From Helochares maculicollis (lineage: Eukaryota > Arthropoda > Insecta > Coleoptera > Hydrophilidae): 45,290 bases of DNA. The position numbers were made by a program, and so were the translations under genes. Of the stretch, positions 23,187 to 34,344 are shown piece by piece. Numbering within the stretch: position 1 is the stretch's first letter; the number at the start of each line of letters is the position of its first letter. The stretch covers positions 1 through 45,290 of the forward strand of contig JAWQRO010000269.1 in assembly GCA_033557835.1 (NCBI GenBank), in the 5' to 3' direction. Under the pieces are notes generated by a model that was not told the DNA's origin, made no database searches, and saw nothing but the letters and a program-made list of their open reading frames with translations.

Positions 23187-23224
23187 CAACGCAAAGAAAC
23201 AATGATGGTTTTGTTGATGCGTTG
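23187..23224. repeat. Imperfect hairpin
   Basis: CAACGCA (23187-23193) pairs with TGCGTTG (23218-23224), and inside it AACAA pairs with TTGTT. An internal loop of 4/2 bases and an 8-base terminal loop separate them. At 38 bases it is too short for a canonical microRNA precursor. The flanking TTCCAAC occurs as a direct repeat on both sides. Confidence 0.5.
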
Positions 23225-23720
23225 TTCCAACAAGTAAATACATGAAGATTAACATCGCGATTACATCGAAATTTCTTAGAAGACTTCATTTACTACCTGA
23301 TTACTACGCCTTCAGAATGTAGCCGACGAAGTTTCACTCAACTGCACCCGTACTGCCCTAATTTTAAAAATTTTTAAAATTCATTTTGCGTTTCCGTGTT
23401 TATCTGTCAATCTCTTACGTCTTCCTTCCACAATTCCTCTTTTCTTTTATTGCAGCAACATTTAAACAAACTGAAGCGTAAGTTCTACATGAAAGCAATT
23501 TATTTTTTATGCTAGCAACCACAATGTTGTTAAAAAGACAAGCTGCTTTACACATCTCCGCAAATAACAGAACCTCTTGTCTTATTTCACCTGTCGCCAT
23601 CAAGATTACACTTATAAATAAAAATAATTTATTTACTCGTTCTCCAAGCTCGCGAATCTTTAGTGGCTATTTAAAATTAAAATGTGCATAATATCCCATA
23701 TTTATTGCGTTGTTTAGATA

Positions 23721-23845
23721 GGATAATAAGACATTTAGGTAAATACATACATCACCTTCATTAATTCCAATTACATAAGAAATTCGTCCGAAATGCACTG
23801 AAGTATAATGAGTCGATAGTCGTGGCCTTTTCAATTTTTAAAATG
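23721..23845 (+). repeat. Diverged direct repeat, copy A
   Basis: This roughly 125-base segment recurs at 24441-24566. Shared blocks in the same order are ATAATAAGA, CATCACYTTCATTAA, AATTACATAA, CTCGT/TTCGT and the terminal CCTTTTCAATTTTTAAAA. The copies are clearly diverged, and similarity stops on both sides. It may be two members of a dispersed repeat, ancient LTR-like ends or a local duplication. Confidence 0.6.
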
Positions 23846-24440
23846 ATATTCTGTAAAATAAATATATTGAAATTAATTTAGAATAACTTAGCTGCCCTTC
23901 ATGCTTTTTTTAAGGTTTTTTTGAATTCAAACTTATGTACTTACGAAAACTCCTTTGTACTTTTAGTCCTAAAAACGGGGTTGAACAAAGAGTAAACATA
24001 TTTTTATCCGTACACTATGCGTTAATCCACTATTTACACATTTTCGGCAAGTAATGAAAACTCTATTTGTAGATTGGTTGGAATGTCTTATGTAAGTAAC
24101 ATTTACTAGATCATTCTAGTCTACGTAAACATTTTACCATGATACATTGTTATTATTGAAATTTATGACGCGCAAATGTAAATAAAAGGGTTTTAGTTTT
24201 CAGAATAACATTTGTAAATACATTTCAGTTTTAATTGTTGTATTTGTTAATAAATTGAAATATTTAATTTTGTTGTTTTATATATTGATAACATAATTAT
24301 ACAATATCATTTTACTCAAACTAAACTTCTGACTAGTAACACGCGTATTGTAAGTACGAATAGTTCATAAGGTATTGAAGCGAAGTGAGCGTATCTTCGT
24401 ATTGCTTCGTATTAAATATATACATAATATAAATAATAGA

Positions 24441-24566
24441 GTAATAAGATATTAAAATTTATTCGTACATCACTTTCATTAACACTAATTACATAACTAA
24501 CTCGTTTTAAAAGTAATTACTTACCCAAACAACATTGATGGTCACGACCTTTTCAATTTTTAAAAA
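24441..24566 (+). repeat. Diverged direct repeat, copy B
   Basis: Second copy of the segment at 23721-23845, about 720 bases away in the same orientation. The best conserved part is at the 3' end, ACGACCTTTTCAATTTTTAA in B versus TGGCCTTTTCAATTTTTAA in A. No coding content lies between the copies. Confidence 0.6.
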
Positions 24567-26430
24567 GACAAACATAATTATATGGTTGATTCTTGTTTAT
24601 TACAATTTACACTCATGTACACAAAAATATATAATAACAAGAAATCTTTGACCTGTAATTTGATACCACACTCTGCTTTATTTCATTGTCATGATCGATA
24701 TTAATGAACAGTTGCCTGGAGAAATCATTGAATCTGAATGTCAATGCATTTATTAAAAAATCGTCCTCTCATTAATTGAGCGTAACAATTGAAAGTGATT
24801 CACCAGAAATAAACATAAAAATAATTCCTCATCCTTTAGCCTTGAAAATTAGCATACTGTACCTGCTTTACTTATAATGAGTAAAATTTATTAGGCGTAA
24901 ATCCTGCAAGGAGGTAACGAACTCTGCCCATTAAAGGAATTGTAGTAAACACGCCATATTTTATAAAATCAGATATAATTTGAAACAGCAGACATTAATT
25001 CGATCTATAACTAGGCAGCCAACGTACATTTTTCTATGCATCAATGTAGGGTTTTATATATGTAATTACATTACGGAATTTCAGCCGCCATAAAATGGGC
25101 GGTTTTCGCTGCATTTAGCAACAGCAATCACCGTTAAAGTCCACAGTAATTACATATGCGCAACTATTCCGAAAAAATACGATTTGATATTAATAGTTAA
25201 CAGATAGTTAGGTGCAGCCTTAGTAATTTTTTGCCACTTTCACAAGCGCTTGCATTATCTGGATCATTAAATAGAAAATTATTTGGGAACACAACATCCA
25301 TATCCTGCTTAACAAAAAGATGAACGACTCGAATAGCTGCACGTAAGCAAACGTTCTTAACACCATTTCTACGTAAAACACATATCATTATCAGGCAGGA
25401 ATATGACAATAAGTTTAAAAGCAAATAAAGACTTTCTACGCGAAATTATTAATTATAAGCATATTATTAGATTAAGCGAAAAAATTCAGCGGCGTTTTTC
25501 TTCACTTGGAACTTTCTATCTCGCCTTTAATAATGTCAAGTTTCCTTTATTAGTCTTATAGGACAAGAGTATGCGACAAGTTAAAAATGTATTTGCCACC
25601 TCACAACACCTGTGGATCAGCAGAGCGTGCAGAGGCAACAAAAACAAACCCAACGCTCTTATATATTTAGGTGGCAGTGCCGTTACTGTTATCGAGAACA
25701 CTAAAACCTATGTAAGCTAGAATCCTGGAAGCGTAAAAATCGCACTAATTAGATACACATTTTGTTTACTTCTACTCAGCGCTACGGCACTAAAAGCATT
25801 GAGTTTTAAGATTATAACTGCAAATGTTAATTACGCAAATGAAGTTAGGAAGCCCACAAATTTTCACTTAATCACCAATTTGCATTAGGCATCATTGAAG
25901 ACGATTTATTAAGCCATTATTGCATTCCTAATAAATTGGTCATATAGCAGGTGTAAAATGATTTAAGCGTGAGCGTAGAAGGATCTTAATTATAACATAT
26001 CTATAAACCACGAGCTAATCCTCTATTGTGTTAGCAGAAACCTATAATTACAGAAGTGATCATTCTATGTGTCAAATTAAATGACATTATACAAAATTAA
26101 CGCATTGTTTTGTGTGTACATGAACATATACGAATCGCTTCTAGATCAATTCTAAGAGATAAGGGAAATGATATTCCAGAGAAAGCAATGCTAATAGTAA
26201 ATGAGCATCTCTAAAATTTGTAGTAAACAAAGCAGAGTTTACGCAATAGAACTTGCGGATGATCTCCATTTTATTGCAAAGTTTATACTGCTACCCCTCG
26301 TAAAATTCTAGAAAGAAATCTTGTTGCACAGGTGGAGTGACGCCGTTATAATTAACTCTATAAGGACATTTTGCTTTAGCTACTCAATAAATATTCTTTA
26401 TGTAACATTAAAAATGATCAAACTGACTTA
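24567..26430. other. No gene recognised; one GC palindrome with Pho-like core
   Basis: AT-rich throughout, with a small GC-richer spot at 25080-25130. CCGCCAT and ATGGGCGG (25085-25102) form an inverted repeat around AAA, containing GCCGCCAT, a good Pho/YY1 core, and CCATAAA, a Caudal/Abd-B-type homeodomain site. Minus frames at 25197-25424 and 25516-25701 show no domain. Confidence 0.4.
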
Positions 26431-26448
26431 TAAATTTTGCAGGTGAGT
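26425..26448 (+). other. Candidate recursive splice site (ratchet point)
   Basis: On the plus strand TTATAAATTTTGCAG is fused directly to GTGAGT (junction 26442/26443). This is the acceptor-donor arrangement of zero-length recursive-splice exons known from long insect introns. The pyrimidine tract is T-rich but interrupted by A residues. If real, it implies plus-strand transcription across this point. Confidence 0.25.
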
Positions 26449-27480
26449 TCCACAATTGGGAAGGAAATTAAAGGTGTAAAAACAGCACACCATTAACACC
26501 ATAAATTTCATGCTTATAAAAAATTCATGCAGATGTAAGAAACAAATGGGAAAGATAATGTAGCGTAATAAATTTCACAGGGTAATTCCTATGGTCTCAT
26601 CAAATTGATAGAAAGAACTACTGCACATTGAATTGCCAATAAAGTTGCAAATAATTATACTGTCGCTGTACAATCCTGCAGCAATAACATCTTGAACTAA
26701 TAATTAGACCGATAAGTCATGAAATATAGGACAAAGAAGAAAATTAAATTAATTTAATATGCAAAATAAATGAGATAAAATGAATTAGCTTTAGCTATAA
26801 TATATCGTAATAAAGTATGTGCAATTTATGTAATACAACATTATTCATTTTCAAGCAATAGAATTATGTTTAAAGAAAACACTTATTAGTTTTGTTTTAG
26901 ACTTTCTTGACATGTATTACTTAGTTGTATAAAGATTTCTTATTACTTTTGATTGTAATGGTTTTTCAACCCGACTTAAATCAATAAAAATATTCATCTC
27001 TCTAAAAGCCAATTAAAATTTCAGTTTTAATTCATTGGAACCATAATCTTATATACGTATACTTTAGTTGTGATAATTAGATATCCCTCACTATAAAAAC
27101 TTCACATTTAAACAAACTAATGTGCAAATACAGTAAACAATACAATGTTAATGTGGGCAAACCAAAGCTTGCAGTAGAAACGACCTCTTTAAGTTCCTAA
27201 GTAGAACGACATCGAAGTGAAAATCCTACAATGCAACTATCTAACAAAGCCCTAAGCATAACTCGAAGTAATTAGTAATAATTTTGTAGTATAATTGTCC
27301 CGAGGGTGCAATCTAAAGCCATATGTTTTATAGGTTGTAAATATTACTGCAGTAATATTGCAGAAGCAGAGGGTAAAATCAACAGCTCATTAAAGCTGGC
27401 GGATAAACTGATAAAACAGGAGTCGTAAGACCGTATATGCGATAAGTAAATTAGGAACGTTGTGTGAGCAGTGCATATAT
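26449..27480. other. No gene recognised
   Basis: AT-rich sequence without notable frames, repeats or splice pairs. Confidence 0.5.
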
Positions 27481-27496
27481 GTTTACAAAGTCAGGA

Positions 27497-27706
27497 TAAC
27501 GTGCACCGATGCAAAAGCAGGAGTTCTGGCACAGTCAGGCGGGCATCACTGGCGCACCAACTGATTATGACTGGCATCCTAACAAAATTATTGCCGTGTG
27601 TTCTCCAGAACGAAGCACATTTCTTGTAACCACTATAAAGCCCGGTTATAATGCAGCTTGGAATAGCTATATTACAACCCCCTTATGTGTATTATATCTG
27701 ATGTAA
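27497..27706 (+). other. GC-richer islet with a 65-codon frame, unidentified
   Basis: The composition is well above background between 27490 and 27670. An ATG-to-stop frame at 27509-27706 contains Trp, Pro and Gly residues (for example TDYDWHPNK) unusual for random AT-rich translation. No acceptor with a pyrimidine tract or consensus donor frames it. It could be a conserved non-coding element, a decayed exon or a chance frame. Confidence 0.2.
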
Positions 27707-28550
27707 AATACAACGCTGGTGAAAATAAGGACCCCAAGTTCATTTTCCTGAAGATATATGATATTGCCCTTGTGTAACTGAACTACCTAATTAAGAAATA
27801 TACAGTTGTGGTTTTTGGGGGCGCATAAAGAATTTACGGGGCTTTTCTAATTGTTTCAAGAATAACTGGGTACTAGGTATGGCATACGTATATACTGAAG
27901 GCATCGCATAAAATGTCGTTTGTACTTTCTTCATTTTTCAACAACAAAAGCTTGCAGCTACAAAAGTGCTCTTCTTGTTTTTTTCAAATATTTTTAAAAC
28001 AATTTCTGCTTTTTAGACAACAATCTTTCACTAGTTTTATTAACTAAAATCAGACTAGCATAAATCACGATATTGTTCAGGGTATCCCAATCTTAAAGTT
28101 AACCTCGGTTTTTCTCCTTGAGACCACAATAGAACCCCAATAATAACCAAGAATAATGAATATCTGTAGTTTATAAAGTGATTATACCGACTAGACGGTT
28201 TCCAAATTTCATACATTTTAAAATAAAATACAATTTACTTGCAACCAGGATTTGAACGAAATTATTAAGAGCGATTCAAAACGATGCATTCTGGTAGTGT
28301 TTTCATTCATAGTTTACGATTAGTGATAACACAATACGTCAAAATAACACCGATAATGAGACCTACCTTGCTCTAAGAAAGTGAAACACGAGAGCATATA
28401 AGATATGATATATACAAGGTGTTGCAGAATTGATGTTCTATACTTAATTATTATGCTAAGAACGCCAATGTAATAAATAAAAATGTTGAAAATTAGGCTA
28501 AGTTGGAACACCTGGCATAATTGAAACGATTACGATAGACATGCAGACAC
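27707..28550. other. No gene recognised
   Basis: AT-rich sequence. The tRNA T-arm-like string at 28248-28257 on the minus strand was examined and rejected. The 63-codon minus frame 28511-28320 has no domain. Confidence 0.5.
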
Positions 28551-28554
28551 AGCG

Positions 28555-28760
28555 ACACCGTTATTGCTATAAAAATAACGGCATCACAATCAAACACGTC
28601 GTTAGATCCCTCAAAACCTGGAGATTAAATTTTTTCATGAACGCAAAACCGTCCTTATCACAGAGAAGTGAAATAAGAAAAGAACATAAGCAACAATTGA
28701 AGTCAAATTTTATTATTTTTTCGATTAATTTAAAACAGAACGTGACCGCGAAAACAATCT
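28555..28760 (+). repeat. Ancient tandem duplication, left copy
   Basis: The block at 28567-28594 (CTATAAAAATA, then CGGCATCACAATCAAA) recurs at 28805-28832 with a single mismatch over 28 bases. Further matching blocks follow in order: CAAAACC (28644/28834), CATAAGCAACAATT and AAATTTTATT (about 28685-28715 against 28870-28900), and GAACGTGACC (28738/28931). The offset changes from 238 to about 190, showing an indel of roughly 48 bases. The 89-codon frame here is probably incidental. Confidence 0.75.
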
Positions 28761-28792
28761 TCCGCCGCAAGAAAGACGATCGCAAATTAACG

Positions 28793-28955
28793 TCTCCTTT
28801 ATCACTATAAAAATACCGGCATCACAATCAAAACAAAACCTTCCTAATAACATAAAGATAGAAAAAAGCACATAAACAACCATTTAAGTAAAATTTTATT
28901 CGAACGCGTTTTTTTTTTGAACTGGAGATCGAACGTGACCTCCAAAGAATATTGC
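28793..28955 (+). repeat. Ancient tandem duplication, right copy
   Basis: Right-hand counterpart of 28555-28760, shorter because it lacks (or the left copy gained) about 48 bases after the first conserved block. It contains a T9 run near 28911-28919. No transposon motif was recognised; unequal exchange or slippage of a local segment is the simplest origin. Confidence 0.75.
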
Positions 28956-30290
28956 TTTATATTACCGCTGAAAGAAGGGTGGCTACATCATACATCGCAA
29001 ACAATGACTTAATTGGTGACATTCTTTACCGTTAAAATTTGGTGGCTACTTAGATACGATGGACTACAGTCAATTTCTATCACAGTTAATAGAAAAAAGT
29101 CATGTTATTGCGACGACAGAAAAACATGCACCGCTTCTCTTGCGTCTGAGTATGTAAATGTATTACGCTTTACGTTTTTTGATAAGCATCCGCTCTAAAT
29201 TTTATCAGCTTGTTTACAATAAAATGATGGTTTTTCTTGTTTCGTGCTTAGTAAGTTCAGATGATTAGCATATTAATAAAAATGGCTTTCTTTGAATAAG
29301 GCATAAGGAAAAGCTAACTTACGTAATAATAAATAATGTATTAAAATCAAATTGAAATGAATGCAATCCGACCAAATATGTGGCACTTGTTTTTCTTTTC
29401 CGATTGACATTTATTGGACTGTTAAATTTTTCTGCTCGTCTTTATTTCTTTTTTATTATGTTTTATTATTATTTCGTCAATTTTGAGCCCAGACGCTTTA
29501 AGCGTAAACAAAAAAGTGATTTTTTGAAATACCAATAAATTTCGTCTGTGTTCGACCAACTACGTCATAAGGAACTCTAACAGTGGTTCTTAGCATGTAC
29601 ATGTAATTAATATCTCGGTTACTAATTATTCCCCAAAATGGAACAATATTCTATGGCTTATTTTTTTATATCTACACCCCTTTAAGTTTTGTAACTTAAT
29701 TTTGAAACAGCGTGTATATAAAATTTTTAAAAAACACTTTACTGAGAGGAAACTTCGTAAGAGTCTTAGGAACGAACGACATGTGCGGAGACTTAAGAAC
29801 TGTTTAATGTATTAATGTATTAATCATTTAAGCTACACAATGAGGCTACACTAAGTGGGGTAATTGTGAAAAATAGTTATTTTAATAGCTTTAATGAATA
29901 TACACCGAATATCAAACGTTAAAAACTTAAATACACGATGAAAAGAAATAAGGAAACCGTTAACAGGAACCATTAGATAAAAATAAATAAATAAAACAAA
30001 TAATTAATATAGGAATGCGAGAGCCGGAAGAGAAACAAAACCATAAGGTGAAACAATAAACCTGAATGGCTTCGATGAAATTATGTTTATAAATACAGCC
30101 AGTGTTTTACAACTTTACTTATGATAATAATATCTTTTAATCCTGATAATAATAACAAACAGAGCATTCTTTTATCTAGAGGTATTATTTCATAGGCAAT
30201 TCAACTCACGCAAAAATATAGCGGAATTTATTTATAAAAATATTAAACTATAAACTTATAAAAGGAAATTCCTAGCATGTTGTGTCCTAT
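28956..30290. other. No gene recognised; simple-sequence tracts
   Basis: AT-rich. There is a duplicated TAATGTAT near 29806-29825 and an (AAAT)n tract near 29977-29996. A 61-codon plus frame at 29013-29198 lacks any motif. Confidence 0.5.
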
Positions 30291-30341
30291 TGGGGCGCTG
30301 AAGGGAGAAGGTGGTATCCCCACTAGTTTCTCATAGGTTAC

Positions 30342-30743
30342 CTAACCTAGAGATAAGTTTAGTTTTAGAGTTAGTGTTAAGTATGCAACTGTAAAGAATA
30401 GTAATAAGTATTTGTAAGCCCTTGTACATACCATTGGGAAGTGATTAAATACAATAATATACAGTCTACATAGTATTATTGGCTTGATCGTATTAACGGG
30501 CATGAGGTGCGTAATTTCGATCCTTGCTGTATTTTTGGTCTTCCAGTTGGATGACACATTTCCGGTTTTCGAACCGGATAAACATTTTCTGGTCTTCGAG
30601 TGGGATAATACATAGCATATTTCATTTGAATCTGTCTGAGGATTAAAACTTGTGAATATACAAAAATTAATTACATTTACATTTATGAAATAAAAACAAT
30701 CGTGTGAGTGATAGGTTACTACTATATTAAAATGTATATTCAT
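30342..30743 (-). CDS. 133-codon open frame containing three 9-residue repeats, unidentified
   Basis: This is the longest ATG-to-stop frame in the window. Residues about 44-70 are three consecutive 9-residue units with a Ser-x-Ser/Asn-x-Lys-Thr core, produced by the 27-bp minisatellite. The C-terminal half is hydrophobic and AT-driven. No signal peptide, domain or splice sites were identified. Because the repeat unit is a multiple of three, it keeps all registers open, and that alone may explain the length. The repeated peptide resembles low-complexity segments rather than a known fold. It may be chance, or a fragment of a repeat-bearing mobile-element protein. Confidence 0.15.
   Translation of the reverse strand: MNIHFNIVVTYHSHDCFYFINVNVINFCIFTSFNPQTDSNEICYVLSHSKTRKCLSGSKTGNVSSNWKTKNTARIEITHLMPVNTIKPIILCRLYIIVFNHFPMVCTRAYKYLLLFFTVAYLTLTLKLNLSLG
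30532..30612 (+). repeat. 27-bp minisatellite, three copies
   Basis: Units 30532-30558, 30559-30585 and 30586-30612 share TTTYYGG, TTTTC/CTTC and GGATRA at identical offsets of 27. Units 1 and 3 differ at about five positions; the middle unit is more diverged. On the minus strand all three registers are open across the array. The unit equals nine codons. Confidence 0.85.
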
Positions 30744-31290
30744 TTACAATTAATATGAAAATGTAGGAAACTTTTCTTATAAGTAATACGTGGATCATTT
30801 TGTATTCTAGTCTATAAGAAATTTAAAGATATTTTTACATTCCTAAATTGTACTTAAAGTGTTTTGACCCTGAATTTGATTTCAAAGCACACACATTATT
30901 TAATACAGCTTTTACTTGAAAATTTCTAAACATGCAATATAATCAACTGAACTCTTTTTTTCTTGTAATCTTAGTGATTATTTCATGACTATATGGAATG
31001 ACTACAGTTTTGAATATAACTTTAAGTAGTATATTTCTATCGAAAAAATATACAAATTTATTTTTTACATGCTTATCGAAACATCCAAAGCAAAATAATG
31101 GCAACGTCCAAAAATAACCTATAGTAGCCCACATAATCTACCCACACACAAAAATATCGAAAACTCAGAGCATTCGCTCAAATAAAAAAGCAAAGAATAT
31201 GTCACCCTCCATCTATATCCTACCGTACACGCAAGAAATCTTTCTTAAGGCTTCCACGGCAAAAGAAGGGCGCATCGCGTAATATTTTTC
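30744..31290. other. No gene recognised
   Basis: AT-rich. The 63-codon minus frame 31134-30943 has no motif. Confidence 0.5.
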
Positions 31291-31299
31291 ATTTTAATT

Positions 31300-31740
31300 C
31301 ATAAAACATGGCCATCACATTAAATTTGCAAGAAGATAGGAAATGCGTTGGGAGAAACAATGAAATATACAGGAGGAAAGAGGGACGATGTAAAAGAAAT
31401 GTGATAGTCCGACGCCAGAAAGATATAACTAAGAAATATAGTCGCCATTGAGCGCAGCTGGGTTTTTATGTATACCGCTGTAGGTTGGTCACACGACAAC
31501 GGCCATTTTCAATCCTGATGCATCCCTGTGATGCTCGCTCTCATCGTATCGGCATCGGCCTCGACAGGACCCAGTATACGCACCCTTACATTACCAGTTC
31601 TGTTATCAACGGCCGTGCGAAAATTTACACTCTTTATTGCCGTAAAAATTCAGGAGGCAGCGGTATTAAACATCCCCATAAAATTTTACGACGAATGGCA
31701 AGTTTAAACATCACGATAAAATTTTAGAAGCTCACTAAAT
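31300..31740. promoter_or_regulatory. GC-richer islet with three GCCAT (Pho/YY1-like) cores; possible regulatory element
   Basis: GCCAT cores occur at 31311-31315, 31444-31448 and 31502-31506, the last as CGGCCATTTTC, close to the full Pho consensus. About 0.2 copies would be expected in 200 bases of this composition. CCATAAAATTTTACGAC near 31676 and a second ATAAAATTTTA near 31713 resemble Caudal/Abd-B homeodomain sites. An 80-codon plus frame (31485-31727) covers the same DNA without a recognisable domain. Such motif clusters occur in Polycomb response elements and Hox-regulated enhancers. Function here is inference. Confidence 0.25.
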
Positions 31741-33480
31741 GATTAGTGCGCTTCCAAATCTATTTTTGGGTATTTACTACTTTCTTTGCTGCTCTGCGCC
31801 CCGGAAAATTGAATTATTTACATAAATGCTATTGGACCTCTGAACCGAGCACTTTGTCTTGACCAGTTTTTGAATTTTATACATCTTTTATCAACGTTCC
31901 AATATACCTCATAAACAAATATATTGTTAATGATTACTTAAGTTTATTATCACTGGTAAATAGCTATCCCACCCTTCTTGTTTTGATTGTATTTATATTA
32001 ATTGATTTTTTCGGCTACCCCGATACATCTTAATATGATAATATGACACATTTTGCCGAAAGTTATTTTCTATTAATAATATGCTGTTACATGACAGCTA
32101 TTTAAATCATCCGATCGGCAAATATATGGAAAGCAACGGTTACAAATTAAAACCTAATCAAATAATATTTAAATAAGATTACAATCGTAGAAACATATTA
32201 TTTAACAGAATTATCAGATTTCAAAATGTAAAACATTAGCTATAACTGTTCTCCAAGCAGTTTTTAAATAAAATGCTATCAAACATATATTTGACACGCA
32301 AGTCACAAATGAAAATATAAAAGGAGCTTCCAGCAGAGTAATTTATCTTCATTAAACTATTTTTGCGTATATAGAAATGGCGCTAAAATGTTGTATCTCA
32401 AAATTTGCTGTAAAATTATGTTGGCTACAGCTTACCGACAAATTAATAAATTTCACTGTAGTTTTAGTTTATTTAAATTCATTAAACAAAAAAAATTAAA
32501 ATATATCCTGTTCTTGCAAATGAATTTAAAAACAAGCGTTAGATGACTTGCAAAGTTTTAAATTTTATCGAAAATAACGGTAGCTACATTCCTCATGAGC
32601 AAATAATCTATTATTTTTGATAAGCAATAGCATAAGAGAAAATAAATTATCCACCAACTCCTCTGCTTCTAAATTACTTAAATAAAACATCAATAAATCT
32701 TACTTAAACTGTTAGTATAGTGCATTTTTTTGCGAGCCGGTTTATTGAAACGACAACAAAATAGACGGAAATGTGTTCAAACGGGAAAATCAAAGAAGGT
32801 GCCTACTTAAAATATCAATTAAAAGTTGCAAATATAGAGCAAAAGTAAAATATTAGATGAGTCAATTGTGAGGTTGGTATTTAATCTTACTAGATAAAAA
32901 GGGCACCCATGTTTTGTTCTATAGAAGTGTCACAGTAGTTGCCGGAAAGCGTTGAACAGATTTATAGTCTCGCTGGGAGCAGCTCCCGAGTTTGCCGTTT
33001 CGTATCAAATTCTAGTCTATATTGCAATCCGCTCCTTTCGCAGAAGTGTTACTTTCGCAAGTGGCACACTTTTTACTTTCTGAACTCTTTCAGGCCAGTT
33101 ATAGATTTTTTACGATTGCTTGGCAAGTTCACATGTTACTTTTTTCTGTAATTTACAAAAGACATCCTCAAACTGTTACCTCAATTTCTTCTCTCTTTTT
33201 ACCCCATCGAGTGATGTGTTTAATTATTCCACTATAAATTAAGAAGACGAATAATTTGCTCACAACACCTTCTAAATTTAACGAAATGAAATCACAAATT
33301 ATAAAAGGTTTTGGCAAAATCAAGACAAATGACAAAAGTTTTTGTAAAGTGAACACATATAAGCTTAATACAGAACCGATGAGTCATAAATAACTAACAC
33401 TTATTAGACAAAGCGAAACAAATTACTAAAGGCAAACTTGGAATTTTAAACAAGAAAGGAAGAGAGATAAGTAATAGTTA
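31741..33480. other. No gene recognised
   Basis: AT-rich DNA. Overlapping plus frames at 32939-33151 and 33022-33237 lie in a slightly GC-richer strip but have no motif or splice context. Confidence 0.5.
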
Positions 33481-33523
33481 AGAGTTGAGAGGTTCTCCAA
33501 TAACGGACTCCTTTAACCTAGTT

Positions 33524-33557
33524 TCAGTTTATCGCAGGATCTGTCCTACGTAAGTTA
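33524..33557 (+). promoter_or_regulatory. Candidate initiator + DPE promoter
   Basis: TTTCAGTTT provides an initiator with A+1 at 33526. AGTTA at 33553-33557 is a full match to the DPE consensus RGWYV at the exact +28 to +32 spacing. No TATA lies near -30. The patch 33500-33610 is GC-richer than background. It sits about 820 bases upstream of the plus-strand exon at 34345. Possible first-exon donors are CTAC|GTAAGT (33551) and TTTG|GTAAGA (33863). About one such initiator-DPE pair is expected by chance in the window. Confidence 0.22.
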
Positions 33558-34344
33558 TAGAGACCGCCAACGCTGGCACAGTACCGAAACTCGACTTGGG
33601 AGAAGTCAGTTTCACATAAAGAAGCATTTATTAATTAAATTAAATTCCCTTAACATCACAAGTACCCTCTTTAAACAAGACCTCTTCTATTTTTACGTGT
33701 ACTTCCCCCTGGTTATCGTTCGGATCCTCTAATAAAACGTTTCAACGTATTTTACTGCTGCAGAAAACTTTTCTCGGCGAATACTGTTTGGTTTTTGTTA
33801 AACTGTTTCCAATATACGTAATGAGTTTTATAATTTGGCTATGACGAACCAGATTTTATTTGGTAAGATATCAAAATCGAATTGATGAGGACATCTAAGC
33901 ACTTAAACTGAAACCAAAATAATAAAATTTATTTGTTTGTAATAAAAATTTACAATATCGAAATAATTTTTCAATTGTAAAATTGGCTTTCGAGTAACAA
34001 ATTCAAATGTTACAATTAAACTGATTCCGAATAATAAAATTGATAGCCACTAATAAACTAGATTTTTGAATAATAGACCATCATCAATATTTTGTTGTCC
34101 ATGAATCAAAACCACGAGGCTCATTCTCTCAGCTTCCTGAAAAGCTTTTGTTTTCATCCACAAGTTTATATGTATAAGGCCGCGAAAAACAATCTAATAA
34201 AATCAGAAAATAGCTCTAACGACCTACATTTCGGTTTTATGCGTTCTGCATTTGCATCGATTGAATTTTTCTTCATTGAACGAAATTTATCGAGCGCGAA
34301 ATCTGGGGAACAAGTGAACCCCTTTCCTTAAATCCGTATCCCAG

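Noticed and set aside
24441..24566. A minus-strand TTTGG|GTAAGT donor inside repeat copy B as evidence of an exon
   Set aside because: No usable acceptor lies upstream and the segment is part of a diverged repeat.
28248..28257. A tRNA T-loop-like GTTCAAATCC on the minus strand
   Set aside because: The flanking bases cannot form a T stem, there is no A box at the right distance and no acceptor-stem pairing, so it is neither a tRNA gene nor a convincing tRNA-derived SINE.
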